Made by a program: the position numbers and the translations under genes. A stretch of DNA of 64,000 nucleotides from an uncultured Erythrobacter sp. (lineage in GTDB: Bacteria; Pseudomonadota; Alphaproteobacteria; Sphingomonadales; Sphingomonadaceae), in NCBI GenBank assembly GCA_947503155.1, contig CANNCL010000001.1, positions 992,001-1,056,000 on the forward strand, in the 5' to 3' direction. Positions within the stretch are counted from its first letter, which is position 1. Each line of letters starts with the position of its first letter. This document shows, piece after piece, positions 9,142 to 17,012 of the stretch. The notes beneath the pieces are model-generated. The model was not told the origin of the DNA, searched no databases, and saw only the letters and a program-made list of their open reading frames with translations.

Positions 9142-9678
9142 ATGCGAGCGGTCCGATACATCCTTTCTGGTTTGGTGCTCATTTGGGCACTTGGGTTTCT
9201 GTGGTTCACGGTTGCTTTGCCTCAACCGGCAGAGCCAGTATCCGCCGATGCAGTGATTGTGCCGACCGGCGGGGCTGGGCGAATTTCTCAGGGGCTGGCG
9301 GTGCTTGACGCAGGTCTGGCGCAGAAAATGCTTGTTACCGGGGTCGATCCCGAAGTGACTCCAGAGGAATTTGCGGCCGAATTCGAAGTGGATGCGGCGC
9401 GGATGGATTGCTGCATCACGCTGGGATTCGTCGCGGTCGATACGCGCGGCAATGCGGCGGAGACGGCGGAATGGGCGGCCGAAAACGGGGTTCAATCTTT
9501 ACGGCTGGTGACCACCGATTGGCACATGCGCCGCGCGGCAGGGGAGCTGCGCCGAACTTTACCATCATCGGTGAAAGTGATCCGCGATGCGGTCCCATCC
9601 CAGCCAAGTCTCGCCAGCTTGTTTCTTGAATATCATAAGCTACTTGCCAGCCGTTTGGCGGGCCTTTTGGGTTATTGA
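9142..9678 (+). CDS. DUF218 / YdcF-family membrane-anchored protein
   Basis: 178 aa. One N-terminal helix (residues 5-25) anchors a periplasmic DUF218 domain: ADAVIVPTGGAGRISQG, a central EVDAARM region, NAAETAEWAAENG, and LVTTDWHMRRA near residue 130. The conserved Asp/His positions of the YdcF/ElyC group are visible. ElyC and relatives act in envelope polysaccharide metabolism, but the reaction is unresolved. It sits 4 bases after ftsX and just before plsC, so it belongs to an envelope-biogenesis operon. Confidence 0.85.
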   Translation: MRAVRYILSGLVLIWALGFLWFTVALPQPAEPVSADAVIVPTGGAGRISQGLAVLDAGLAQKMLVTGVDPEVTPEEFAAEFEVDAARMDCCITLGFVAVDTRGNAAETAEWAAENGVQSLRLVTTDWHMRRAAGELRRTLPSSVKVIRDAVPSQPSLASLFLEYHKLLASRLAGLLGY

Positions 9679-9680
9679 AA

Positions 9681-10406
9681 ATGTTTGCGGCGATCCTTCG
9701 CAGCCTTGCCTTTTATCCCGTGTTTTACGGGTTCAGCGCGGTGCTGGTTGTTGCGTCCGTGCTGGCGATCCCGTTTGGGCGTGAGCAATTGAAGAAGGTC
9801 GTTGCGCTGTGGGGGGCATGGCATCTGTGGTGCGTGGAGAATATCCTTGGCATAACGATTGTTCAGGAAGGCGTGATCCCGGATGAGCCGGTTTTGATTG
9901 CGGTGAAACATGAAAGTTTCTTCGAAGCGATCGACATGCCGCGCATCTTTAGTTTTCCGACGGTGTTTGCGAAGCGGGAGCTGTTCTTGATCCCCGGTTG
10001 GGGCATGTCGGCGCGGATCTATGGGCTGATCCCGGTGGCGCGCGATGGCGGTGCAAGGGCACTCAGAGCAATGATTTCAACCGCGCGCGGCCGGGTGAAC
10101 GAAGGGCGTCCTTTGGTGATCTTCCCCGAAGGGACCCGGGTCGCGCATGGCGCGGAACCGCCGCTGCAATCAGGTTTTGCTGGGATATACAAACTGCTGC
10201 GTCTGCCGGTGGTGCCAATAGCGGTGAATAGCGGGCCGTTTTATCATGGTCTGGTTAAGCGGCCCGGCACGATTACGTACTGCGTGGGGGAAGCTATTCC
10301 TGCCGGCTTGCCGCGCGCAGAGATTGAACGCCGCGTTCACCGCGCCATCAATGTGCTGAATGCCAGCGAAAGCATTTCATCTGGCCCGCGCCCGGCGAAC
10401 GCATAG
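9681..10406 (+). CDS. plsC: 1-acyl-sn-glycerol-3-phosphate acyltransferase
   Basis: 241 aa. An N-terminal membrane segment (residues 8-30) precedes the PlsC acyltransferase domain. The catalytic HX4D box appears as KHESFFEAID, that is HX4E, a variant I recall from alphaproteobacterial homologs. The glycerol-phosphate binding motif is VIFPEGTRV, with VPIAVNSG downstream. It would acylate lysophosphatidic acid at the inner membrane. ATG at 9681 is chosen over the TTG at 9675 that overlaps the upstream stop. Last gene of the ftsE operon; convergent with tyrA 6 bases away. Confidence 0.9.
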   Translation: MFAAILRSLAFYPVFYGFSAVLVVASVLAIPFGREQLKKVVALWGAWHLWCVENILGITIVQEGVIPDEPVLIAVKHESFFEAIDMPRIFSFPTVFAKRELFLIPGWGMSARIYGLIPVARDGGARALRAMISTARGRVNEGRPLVIFPEGTRVAHGAEPPLQSGFAGIYKLLRLPVVPIAVNSGPFYHGLVKRPGTITYCVGEAIPAGLPRAEIERRVHRAINVLNASESISSGPRPANA

Positions 10407-10412
10407 CACGCT

Positions 10413-11321
10413 TTAGTCGTGATCTTCGCGTCCGAAATCTGGGCGTTCATCATCCTGCCCCTCTTCGATAACTTGCCGCCGGATCGCGCGAGTGCGGCTG
10501 AACAGCTCGTGCAGCGTCTCTCCGTCGCCTGATCGAATGGCGCGTTGCAGCGCCGTTAGATCTTCGGAAAAACGGCCAAGCATCTCAAGCACTGCGCCCT
10601 TGTTATTGAGAAACACATCGCGCCACATCACGGGGTCCGATGCCGCAATGCGAGTGAAATCGCGAAAACCGCCAGCGGAATATTTGATAACTTCAGACCG
10701 GGTAACGTTTTCCAAATCGCTGGCCGTGCCGACTATCGTAAAGGCGATGAGGTGCGGAATGTGGCTTGTCACCGCGAGCACCAGATCGTGATGCTGTGCG
10801 TCCATCAATTCTACGTTCGCGCCCAGCCTGCTCCAGAAAGTGCTCAGCGCTTCGATTGCCGAAGGATCGGCATCCGCTGATGGAGTGAGAATGCACCAGC
10901 GATTGGTGAATAATGAAGCAAAACCCGCGTCCGGTCCGCTTTGTTCGGTGCCCGCGACCGGGTGGGCGGGAATGACGGTTCTGCCGGGCAATGCGCGTGC
11001 GAGCGCTTCGGAAACGCTTTGTTTGGAGGAACCGACATCGGAAATGATCGCATCGGCGCGGACATGGTCTGCAAATTCAGTTGCGGCCTCTTCCATCGCG
11101 CCGACCGGAACACACAGAATGACCAAATCGGCATCGTGCACCGCTTCGGCGGCGGTGTCGCAGATTGAGCTGGCTAGGCCGAGCTCGCGCGCCTTCTTGC
11201 GCACACTGGCATCGCGGTCATAGCCTACAGTGACAATCTCAGGTGCCTGCGCCTGAACTGCCAGTCCGACCGACCCGCCCAGCAAGCCAAGCCCAATAAT
11301 CGCAACGCGCTCGATGCTCAT
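10413..11321 (-). CDS. tyrA: Prephenate/arogenate dehydrogenase
   Basis: 302 aa. The N-terminal NAD(P) fold begins VAIIGLGLLGGSVGLAV. Further motifs are ISDVGSSKQSV, the substrate loop PAHPVAGTEQSGPDAG, and a helical C-terminal dimerisation domain (GFRDFTRIAASDP, MWRDVFLNNK). It catalyses oxidative decarboxylation in tyrosine synthesis. Whether prephenate or arogenate is preferred cannot be read here. The ATG overlaps the hisC stop (ATGA), so translation is coupled. An upstream ATG at 11336 inside hisC is less likely. Confidence 0.92.
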   Translation of the reverse strand: MSIERVAIIGLGLLGGSVGLAVQAQAPEIVTVGYDRDASVRKKARELGLASSICDTAAEAVHDADLVILCVPVGAMEEAATEFADHVRADAIISDVGSSKQSVSEALARALPGRTVIPAHPVAGTEQSGPDAGFASLFTNRWCILTPSADADPSAIEALSTFWSRLGANVELMDAQHHDLVLAVTSHIPHLIAFTIVGTASDLENVTRSEVIKYSAGGFRDFTRIAASDPVMWRDVFLNNKGAVLEMLGRFSEDLTALQRAIRSGDGETLHELFSRTRAIRRQVIEEGQDDERPDFGREDHD

Positions 11322-12421
11322 GCCGCTTCCCCGCACAAAGTCCGCAGGACCGCAGTGACACAGGCCATGTCCTCGCTTTTGCCAATCGTGATACGCAAAG
11401 CGTTAGGGAGACCCTGCCCAGGCAAGTGGCGCACCGCGTATCCTGCCTCAGCAATCGCATGAAGCGCGGTTTCTGCGCGGAGCTCACCATCAAAATTGAT
11501 CAGCACAAAATTCGCTTCGCTCGGCACGGCGGACAGCCCATGATCGCCCAACGCCGCTATAGCCTCAACGAAACGCCCTCGCTCGGCGGTATTGTGCGCA
11601 CGGCTGGCGGCCACAAAATCTTGATCGCCAAGCGCCGCAAAGGCGGCTTTCTGCCCGCTAAGCGTCACATTGAACGGCCCGCGAATGCGGTTAATGAGAT
11701 CAATTAAATGCGCCGAGCCGGTTGCCCAGCCAATTCGCTCTGCTGCGAGTCCATAGGCTTTCGAGAAGGTCCGAGTGCATATGACGTTTTCGTGTTTTTC
11801 CGCTAGCGCAAGCCCACCGTCGTCCATTTCGGGCGCGAGATATTCAGCATAGGCTTGATCTACCACGAGGAGCACATCTGCGGGTAGCCCCGCATGAAGC
11901 CGAGCGACCTCTTTAGCAGGTAGGAATGTTCCAATCGGATTGTTTGGATTGTCGAGCAAGACCAGCTTGGTTCTCTGCGTGACAGCGTTCAATAGCGCGT
12001 CGACGGAAGCGGCAAGATCGTTATCCTCGACGAAGACCGGGGTTGCTCCGACCTTGTGAGCAAGCAGCGGGTACAGAGAAAACGAATATCGCGAGAAGAC
12101 CACCTCGTCACCTACCCCGGCCAGAGCCTGAACGATGCAATTGAGTAAATCTCCCGACCCCGTCCCGCACACAATGCGCTCCGCATCCAAACCATGGAGA
12201 TCGGCGATCGCAGCGCGCAGCTCCTTCGCATCAGGATCGGGATAGGACGCCGCCTCGCCCGGCGCCGCCTCCAGCGCTGCCAAAGCCGCCGGGCTGGATC
12301 CTAGCGGGTTTTCATTCGCCGAAAGCTTAATGAGCGCGCGGCCATCGCTCGCGGTGGCTTTGCCGGGGACATAGGCGTGAATACCAAGGATATAGGGCTT
12401 AGGGGCGGGGCGCTTTGTCAT
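11318..12421 (-). CDS. hisC: Histidinol-phosphate aminotransferase family
   Basis: 367 aa fold-type I PLP aminotransferase. Landmarks: KLSANENPLGSSPAA, GTGSGDLL (PLP phosphate contact), LLDNPNNPIGT, VVDQAYAEY, and the Schiff-base lysine in RTFSKAYGLAAERIGW. Start at 12421 (MTKRPAPKPY) is preferred over the frame start at 12493, because the extra 24 residues do not resemble the family. Coupling to tyrA suggests it may also transaminate prephenate or phenylpyruvate, a known breadth of HisC enzymes, in addition to histidinol phosphate. Divergent from metX. Confidence 0.9.
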   Translation of the reverse strand: MTKRPAPKPYILGIHAYVPGKATASDGRALIKLSANENPLGSSPAALAALEAAPGEAASYPDPDAKELRAAIADLHGLDAERIVCGTGSGDLLNCIVQALAGVGDEVVFSRYSFSLYPLLAHKVGATPVFVEDNDLAASVDALLNAVTQRTKLVLLDNPNNPIGTFLPAKEVARLHAGLPADVLLVVDQAYAEYLAPEMDDGGLALAEKHENVICTRTFSKAYGLAAERIGWATGSAHLIDLINRIRGPFNVTLSGQKAAFAALGDQDFVAASRAHNTAERGRFVEAIAALGDHGLSAVPSEANFVLINFDGELRAETALHAIAEAGYAVRHLPGQGLPNALRITIGKSEDMACVTAVLRTLCGEAA

Positions 12422-12507
12422 AGGCAAAGCGCTTGAAAGAAAAACAGCCCTTCGACAAGCGTGAGGGCAGCGGTTAAGGGAGGAAATTCCCATTTTCCGC
12501 TGGCCGC

Positions 12508-13656
12508 GTGTGCATCACGAGGTTGGCTTTTACCTTGGTTCAGCAGCAATTGAGCAATAATTCGACCACCTATGATCTGCCTGAACCTCTGCCGCTGGAT
12601 AGCGGACAGACGCTTCCACGCGCGCAAATTTCCTATGAAACTTATGGCGAACTGGCGCCGGATAAGTCGAATGCCGTCCTGATCTGTCACGCGCTAACCG
12701 GCGATCAATATGTTGCAAGCAAACACCCGGTTACAGGCAAGCCGGGTTGGTGGGAACGCATGGTCGGCCCCGGCAAACCTATCGACACAGACCGGCTTTT
12801 CGTCATCTGCGCCAATGTCATCGGCAGCTGCATGGGATCGACCGGCCCGGCTAGCACCGATCCAAGCGAAGGCGGAGCAGGCGCGCCTTACGGGATGCGA
12901 TTCCCGGTTATCACAGTGCGCGATATGGTTCGCGGATTGGTCGCTTTGCTTGACGGCCTGAAAATTGAACAATTGCACAGCGTCGTCGGCGGATCGATGG
13001 GCGGGATGCAGGCATTGAGCCTCGCGGCGAACTGGCCGACGCGCGCGGCGCGGGTGTTGGTGATTGCTTCGACGGCGCGCCATTCGGCGCAAAATATCGC
13101 CTTTCACGAAGTTGGCAGGCAGGCGATCATGGCTGATCCGGCTTGGGCGGACGGCGATTATTACGCCAGCGGCGCTTCGCCTGACAATGGCCTTGCGGTG
13201 GCTCGGATGGCCGCGCATATCACCTATCTTTCCGAAGAAGGGCTAACGGCGAAGTTTGGGCGACGCTTGCAGGACCGATCCTCGAAAAGTTTCGGTTTCG
13301 ACGCCGATTTTCAGGTGGAGAGCTACCTGCGATATCAGGGCAGCGGCTTTACGCAGCGCTTCGATGCCAATTCCTATCTCTACATCACGCGGGCGATGGA
13401 TTATTTTGATTTGGCCGAAGAGCACGGCGGCAAGCTGGCCGATGCGTTCGCAGGAACATCTGCGCGTTTCTGTTTGGTCAGCTTTGATACCGACTGGTTG
13501 TACCCCACGGCAGAAAGCCGTCATATCGTCCACGCGCTAAACGCCGCCGGAGCAAAGGTTAGCTTTGTCGAGCTGAGCGCGCCGAACGGCCATGACAGTT
13601 TCCTGTTGGAACACGATCAACTTGATCGCGTCGTAAAAGGGTTTGTCGATGGGTAA
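12508..13656 (+). CDS. metX: Homoserine O-acetyltransferase
   Basis: 382 aa alpha/beta-hydrolase-fold acyltransferase of the MetX family. The nucleophile elbow is [12 protein letters not shown] (Ser at about residue 160). The acid is in DTDWLYPT, and the His is in [11 protein letters not shown] near the C-terminus. [11 protein letters not shown] matches the substrate-binding loop. It activates homoserine for methionine synthesis. Some MetX homologs use succinyl-CoA and the donor is not decidable here. The start is uncertain: the GTG at 12508 has no close ribosome binding site, and in-frame TTG codons follow. The 3' end overlaps the GNAT gene by 8 bases. Confidence 0.9.
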   Translation: MCITRLAFTLVQQQLSNNSTTYDLPEPLPLDSGQTLPRAQISYETYGELAPDKSNAVLICHALTGDQYVASKHPVTGKPGWWERMVGPGKPIDTDRLFVICANVIGSCMGSTGPASTDPSEGGAGAPYGMRFPVITVRDMVRGLVALLDGLKIEQLHSVVGGSMGGMQALSLAANWPTRAARVLVIASTARHSAQNIAFHEVGRQAIMADPAWADGDYYASGASPDNGLAVARMAAHITYLSEEGLTAKFGRRLQDRSSKSFGFDADFQVESYLRYQGSGFTQRFDANSYLYITRAMDYFDLAEEHGGKLADAFAGTSARFCLVSFDTDWLYPTAESRHIVHALNAAGAKVSFVELSAPNGHDSFLLEHDQLDRVVKGFVDG

Positions 13657-14080
13657 ATTGGATCAACGCTACACGCTGGTCAGCGGCGCCGAGGCCATTG
13701 ATGCGGCGGCGGCGCACGCGTTCCTTACCGCATCATACTGGTCCGCTGGGATACCGCTTACCACTGTAAAGCGCGCGATTTCAAACAGCGTTTGCGTGGC
13801 CATACGGGATGGCCCCAAACAGGTTGCGATGGCGCGCGTCGTTACCGACTGTGCGACTTTCGCCTATCTCGCAGATGTTTATGTCCTTGAAAACCACCGC
13901 GGCAAAGGGCTTTCCGCCGCCATGCTATCCCATCTGCATGATCACCCTGATCTGCAGGGGTTGCGGCGCTGGATGCTTATGACACGCGATGCCCATGGAT
14001 TGTACGAACGGTTCAATTGGAAGCCGCTCGCGGACCCGAGCCTTGCGATGGAGCTGTTTGAGCCTGCGGTGTACCAATGA
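13649..14080 (+). CDS. GNAT family N-acetyltransferase
   Basis: 143 aa. The acetyl-CoA binding loop is [16 protein letters not shown] (R/Q-x-x-G-x-G/A type) around residue 85, preceded by the beta strand FAYLADV and followed by LYERFNW, common to small GNAT enzymes. It is embedded in the methionine pathway, overlapping metX by 8 bases and metW by 4. The acceptor is unknown; position suggests a role linked to methionine or CoA metabolism, but this is inference. ATG at 13649 is chosen over a TTG two codons earlier. Confidence 0.85.
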   Translation: MGKLDQRYTLVSGAEAIDAAAAHAFLTASYWSAGIPLTTVKRAISNSVCVAIRDGPKQVAMARVVTDCATFAYLADVYVLENHRGKGLSAAMLSHLHDHPDLQGLRRWMLMTRDAHGLYERFNWKPLADPSLAMELFEPAVYQ

Positions 14081-14664
14081 CGCTGAGACCCGATCTTGCT
14101 GCGATTGCTGCGCATGTCAAACCGAGCACGCGGGTGCTGGATATTGGCTGCGGTGACGGGGCGCTTTTGTCCGAATTGCACGCGCACAGCGATGTCGATG
14201 CGCGCGGGATGGAGCTGAACGCAGAGCTTGTCGAACGCTGTGTTTCGCGCGGTCTTTCTGTGGTTCAAGGCGATGCGAATTGCGATCTTGCCAATTATCC
14301 AGACAAGGCCTTCGATTACGCCATCCTCAGCAGCACTCTGCAAACGGCGGCGCGGCCCGATTTGATCCTGGATGAGCTGCTGCGCGTCGGCGCAAAGGCG
14401 TTTGTTTCATTCCCCAACTTTGCCCATTGGCGCACGCGCGCTGCGTTGATGTTTGGGGGGCGGATGCCGGTAACCCGCGCTTTGCCGGTAAGCTGGTATG
14501 AAACCGACAACATCCACCACGTTACGGTCGATGATTTTCGCGACCTTGCAAAAGCCAAGAGCGCCCAAATTGAGCGCTCTTGGTTCTTCGCCGGCGAACG
14601 CGCCATTTCGCCCGTCGGGGCAAATTGGCGCGCCGAATTCGCGGTGTTTGAGCTGAGCCGCTAG
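14077..14664 (+). CDS. metW: Methionine biosynthesis protein MetW
   Basis: 195 aa class I methyltransferase-fold protein. Motif I is VLDIGCGDGALLSEL, followed by the MetW hallmarks VQGDANCDLANYPDKAFDY, ILSSTLQTAARP and SFPNFAHWRTR. MetW accompanies MetX and is required for efficient homoserine acylation in several proteobacteria. A genuine methyltransferase reaction has not been established. It overlaps the GNAT gene by ATGA, making metX-GNAT-metW a tightly coupled operon. Convergent with the VOC gene. Confidence 0.93.
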   Translation: MTLRPDLAAIAAHVKPSTRVLDIGCGDGALLSELHAHSDVDARGMELNAELVERCVSRGLSVVQGDANCDLANYPDKAFDYAILSSTLQTAARPDLILDELLRVGAKAFVSFPNFAHWRTRAALMFGGRMPVTRALPVSWYETDNIHHVTVDDFRDLAKAKSAQIERSWFFAGERAISPVGANWRAEFAVFELSR

Positions 14665-14686
14665 CCAGCTCAAACGAGCGAGCAGC

Positions 14687-15079
14687 TTAGCCCGCCATGT
14701 GGATGCCGCACATTTTGTGGCCATCGGGATCGAGGAAATAGCACAGGTTCATCGTGCCCATTGATCCGTTGCGCGGACCGGGAGGGTCTTCGACGCTGGT
14801 GCCGCCATTTGCGACCGCAACATCATGCAGTTTCGTCACTTGTTCGAGTGAATCGCATTTGAAGCCGATAGTGAAACCGTTGGCGCAATTCGCCTCTTCG
14901 CCATTGATCGGCTCACTAATCGAAAATGTGCTGCCATCATGGCTGTAAAACAGGCGCGTATGGCCGGTGTCGTTCACATTGACGAATGGCTCGCCCGCGC
15001 CGAGCACGCCGAGCACCGCAGAATAGAAGGTTTTGGACCGTTCGATGTTGTTCGAGCCGATCATTACATGATTGAGCAT
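14687..15079 (-). CDS. VOC family (glyoxalase-like) protein
   Basis: 130 aa with the beta-alpha-beta-beta-beta vicinal oxygen chelate fold: MLNHVMIGSNNIERSKTFY at the start, a central TIGFKCDSLEQVTKLHD, and a C-terminal CYFLDPDGHKMCGIHM that supplies a metal-ligand region. The length fits a single two-module VOC domain. Possible functions include glyoxalase, dioxygenase or resistance protein; nothing in the sequence or neighbours decides. It stands alone between convergent metW and an exported hypothetical gene. Confidence 0.85.
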   Translation of the reverse strand: MLNHVMIGSNNIERSKTFYSAVLGVLGAGEPFVNVNDTGHTRLFYSHDGSTFSISEPINGEEANCANGFTIGFKCDSLEQVTKLHDVAVANGGTSVEDPPGPRNGSMGTMNLCYFLDPDGHKMCGIHMAG

Positions 15080-15208
15080 TTTGTCTTGTCCTCTCTTGGA
15101 TTAACCCATGTGAAGTAGGTGCCAGCTTAGCCTGCTACAACCGGTTTCATCGCTCTTTGTTGCGCTCGCCGTAGCCAACGGTTCATGCGAAGCATTATAG
15201 GATGCGGC

Positions 15209-15622
15209 ATGACCTCTTTTTTCATGACTGCGATTATCGCGCCGCTCGCCCTTCAAGCCGCGGCAATGACCGCGCCGGATGCCGCGCCAGAGGCGGCTGC
15301 ACCCCCAATCACTTCGTTGGACCAGCTTCCGATTGTAGAGGCTGCCACGGCGCGCTGCGGCGTGGCCTTTGCTGTGGTGGGTCGGTGGCAACGCGATGCC
15401 GACCGGCGCGGTGCGAGCTATCCGAATATGGAAACACACGGAGGGCGTGAGTTTTTCGTCCGCGCAATGGCCACTCTGATGGAAGCCCGGGATCTTGACC
15501 GCGATTCCGCCGCGCGTCTTGTCGTTCGCGAGGTGAGCTTGCTTGATAGCGAAGAAGGCGCAGACCAAGTGGAGGCCATGATGCCTGCATGTTTGCTGAT
15601 GAAGCAGTCTGCCGGTCTTTGA
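15209..15622 (+). CDS. Exported hypothetical protein
   Basis: 137 aa. A hydrophobic leader (MTSFFMTAIIAPLALQAAA) is followed by an Ala/Pro-rich stretch and then an alpha-helical domain with two cysteines (TARCGVAF and MPACLLM) that could form a disulphide. I do not recognise the family. ATG at 15209 is chosen because AGGA lies 7 bases upstream; a longer frame begins at 15185. It is followed by a GST gene 61 bases later on the same strand. Confidence 0.6.
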   Translation: MTSFFMTAIIAPLALQAAAMTAPDAAPEAAAPPITSLDQLPIVEAATARCGVAFAVVGRWQRDADRRGASYPNMETHGGREFFVRAMATLMEARDLDRDSAARLVVREVSLLDSEEGADQVEAMMPACLLMKQSAGL

Positions 15623-15683
15623 ATAGCTGGGCTTCTAACTTTGCTGGAAACCTTCCGCGCTTTCGGGCAAGGGACACTGCATA

Positions 15684-16355
15684 ATGTGGCAACTGTACCA
15701 ATTTCCCCTGTGCCCCTTTTCGCGCAAGATACGCCTGCTTATGGGCGAGAAAAACGTCGCCTATGAATTGGTGCGCGAAGACCCTTGGGCTGCGTCTGAT
15801 GCGTTCTTGAACCTGAATGCTGCGGGGCGGACGCCGGTTTTGGTGAATGAAAACAAGGGTATCACGCTGGCGGATAGCCGCGCGATCGGTGAATATCTCG
15901 AAGAGACTATCGACCGTTCCCCGATGATCAATGGCACCGCAACGGGCAGGGCGGAAATTCGCCGCCTGACGGCCCTGTTTGATGAGAATTTCTACAATGA
16001 TGTCACCGCGCCGTTGCTGCTGGAGCGGATGAAGAAGCGGCTTGTTCTGCGCCAACCGCCTGATAGCCGAGCATTGCGCGAAGCGATGCGGATGGCACAC
16101 GGGCATTTGGACTATATGGATTGGCTGATCGACAACCGCCCGTGGCTGGCCGGATCGACGATGAGCATGGCGGACTTGGCGGCTGCGGCTCAAATCAGTG
16201 TCGCCGATTATCTCGGCGGGATTGATTGGAAGGGGCATGAACAAACGCGCGGCTGGTATGCGGTGTTCAAGAGCCGCCCCAGTTTCCGCCCGCTTTTGTC
16301 CGAACGCATGGATGTGATCAAACCGCCTGCGCATTATGCCCTAGTCGACGGTTAA
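15684..16355 (+). CDS. Glutathione S-transferase family protein
   Basis: 223 aa. The N-terminal thioredoxin-like domain carries CPFSRKIR at residues 10-17, a CxxS active site as in omega/beta-like classes. The conserved cis-Pro segment is GRTPVLV, and SRAIGEYLEE follows. The C-terminal helical domain shows AGSTMSMADLAAAAQISVADYLGG, with the N-capping motif of GSTs. A cytosolic glutathione-dependent transferase or deglutathionylase is expected; the substrate is unknown. ATG at 15684 directly follows a TGCATA stretch without a strong ribosome binding site. Confidence 0.88.
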   Translation: MWQLYQFPLCPFSRKIRLLMGEKNVAYELVREDPWAASDAFLNLNAAGRTPVLVNENKGITLADSRAIGEYLEETIDRSPMINGTATGRAEIRRLTALFDENFYNDVTAPLLLERMKKRLVLRQPPDSRALREAMRMAHGHLDYMDWLIDNRPWLAGSTMSMADLAAAAQISVADYLGGIDWKGHEQTRGWYAVFKSRPSFRPLLSERMDVIKPPAHYALVDG

Positions 16356-16492
16356 CGCTTGGCTTGCCTTTGCACCTTCAAATCTCGCCATGCGGGGGCT
16401 TACCGGTACTAAAACAGGCGAAGACATGAAATCCGCGAGGTTGCAGATGCTTTCGATTACACCGATATAGGCGGTGAGTAACGAGGCACCCA

Positions 16493-16897
16493 ATGAGCAA
16501 CGATCCTAAAACAACGACCGATACCGAATGGCGCGCCAAGCTTACGCCGGAGCAATATCATGTTCTTCGCGAGGCCGGGACGGAACGCGCCTTTACCGGG
16601 CAATATGACAAGCATTTTGACGAAGGCGAATACACATGTTCAGGGTGCGGCACTGTCCTGTTCGCGAGCGATGCGAAGTACAATAGCGGTTGCGGCTGGC
16701 CTGCCTTCACAAAACCCGCCGATGGCGAAACGGTCGAAGAACGCCGCGATGTATCCCACGGAATGATCCGCACAGAAGTTTTGTGTACGTCATGCGGCGG
16801 GCATTTGGGGCATGTGTTCCCTGATGGACCGCCCGAAGACGGCGGTATGCGCTATTGCATCAATTCCGCATCGCTCGATTTCGCTCCTGATAAGTAG
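16493..16897 (+). CDS. msrB: Peptide-methionine (R)-S-oxide reductase MsrB
   Basis: 134 aa. Two CxxC zinc pairs (CSGCGTVLF and [12 protein letters not shown]), the substrate pocket [10 protein letters not shown], and the catalytic cysteine in [11 protein letters not shown] (Cys122) are all present. It reduces methionine-R-sulfoxide in proteins using thioredoxin. ATG at 16493 is preceded by ACGAGG. A matching MsrA gene lies about 15 kb downstream on the other strand. Confidence 0.96.
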   Translation: MSNDPKTTTDTEWRAKLTPEQYHVLREAGTERAFTGQYDKHFDEGEYTCSGCGTVLFASDAKYNSGCGWPAFTKPADGETVEERRDVSHGMIRTEVLCTSCGGHLGHVFPDGPPEDGGMRYCINSASLDFAPDK

Positions 16898-17012
16898 GCT
16901 TGAAATCAGGCTTATGGGGATGGCGTGTGCGGCTGTGTTCACGCCCGGTTACAAGTGTTCTATGCATAGCCGACGCTGAGCAATTTCGGGCGCAATCATA
17001 GTATGAGTTCCA

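Noticed and set aside
12422..12507. Possible SAM-responsive riboswitch before metX
   Set aside because: No SAM-II or related consensus could be recognised; only an isolated GGGAGGAA is present.
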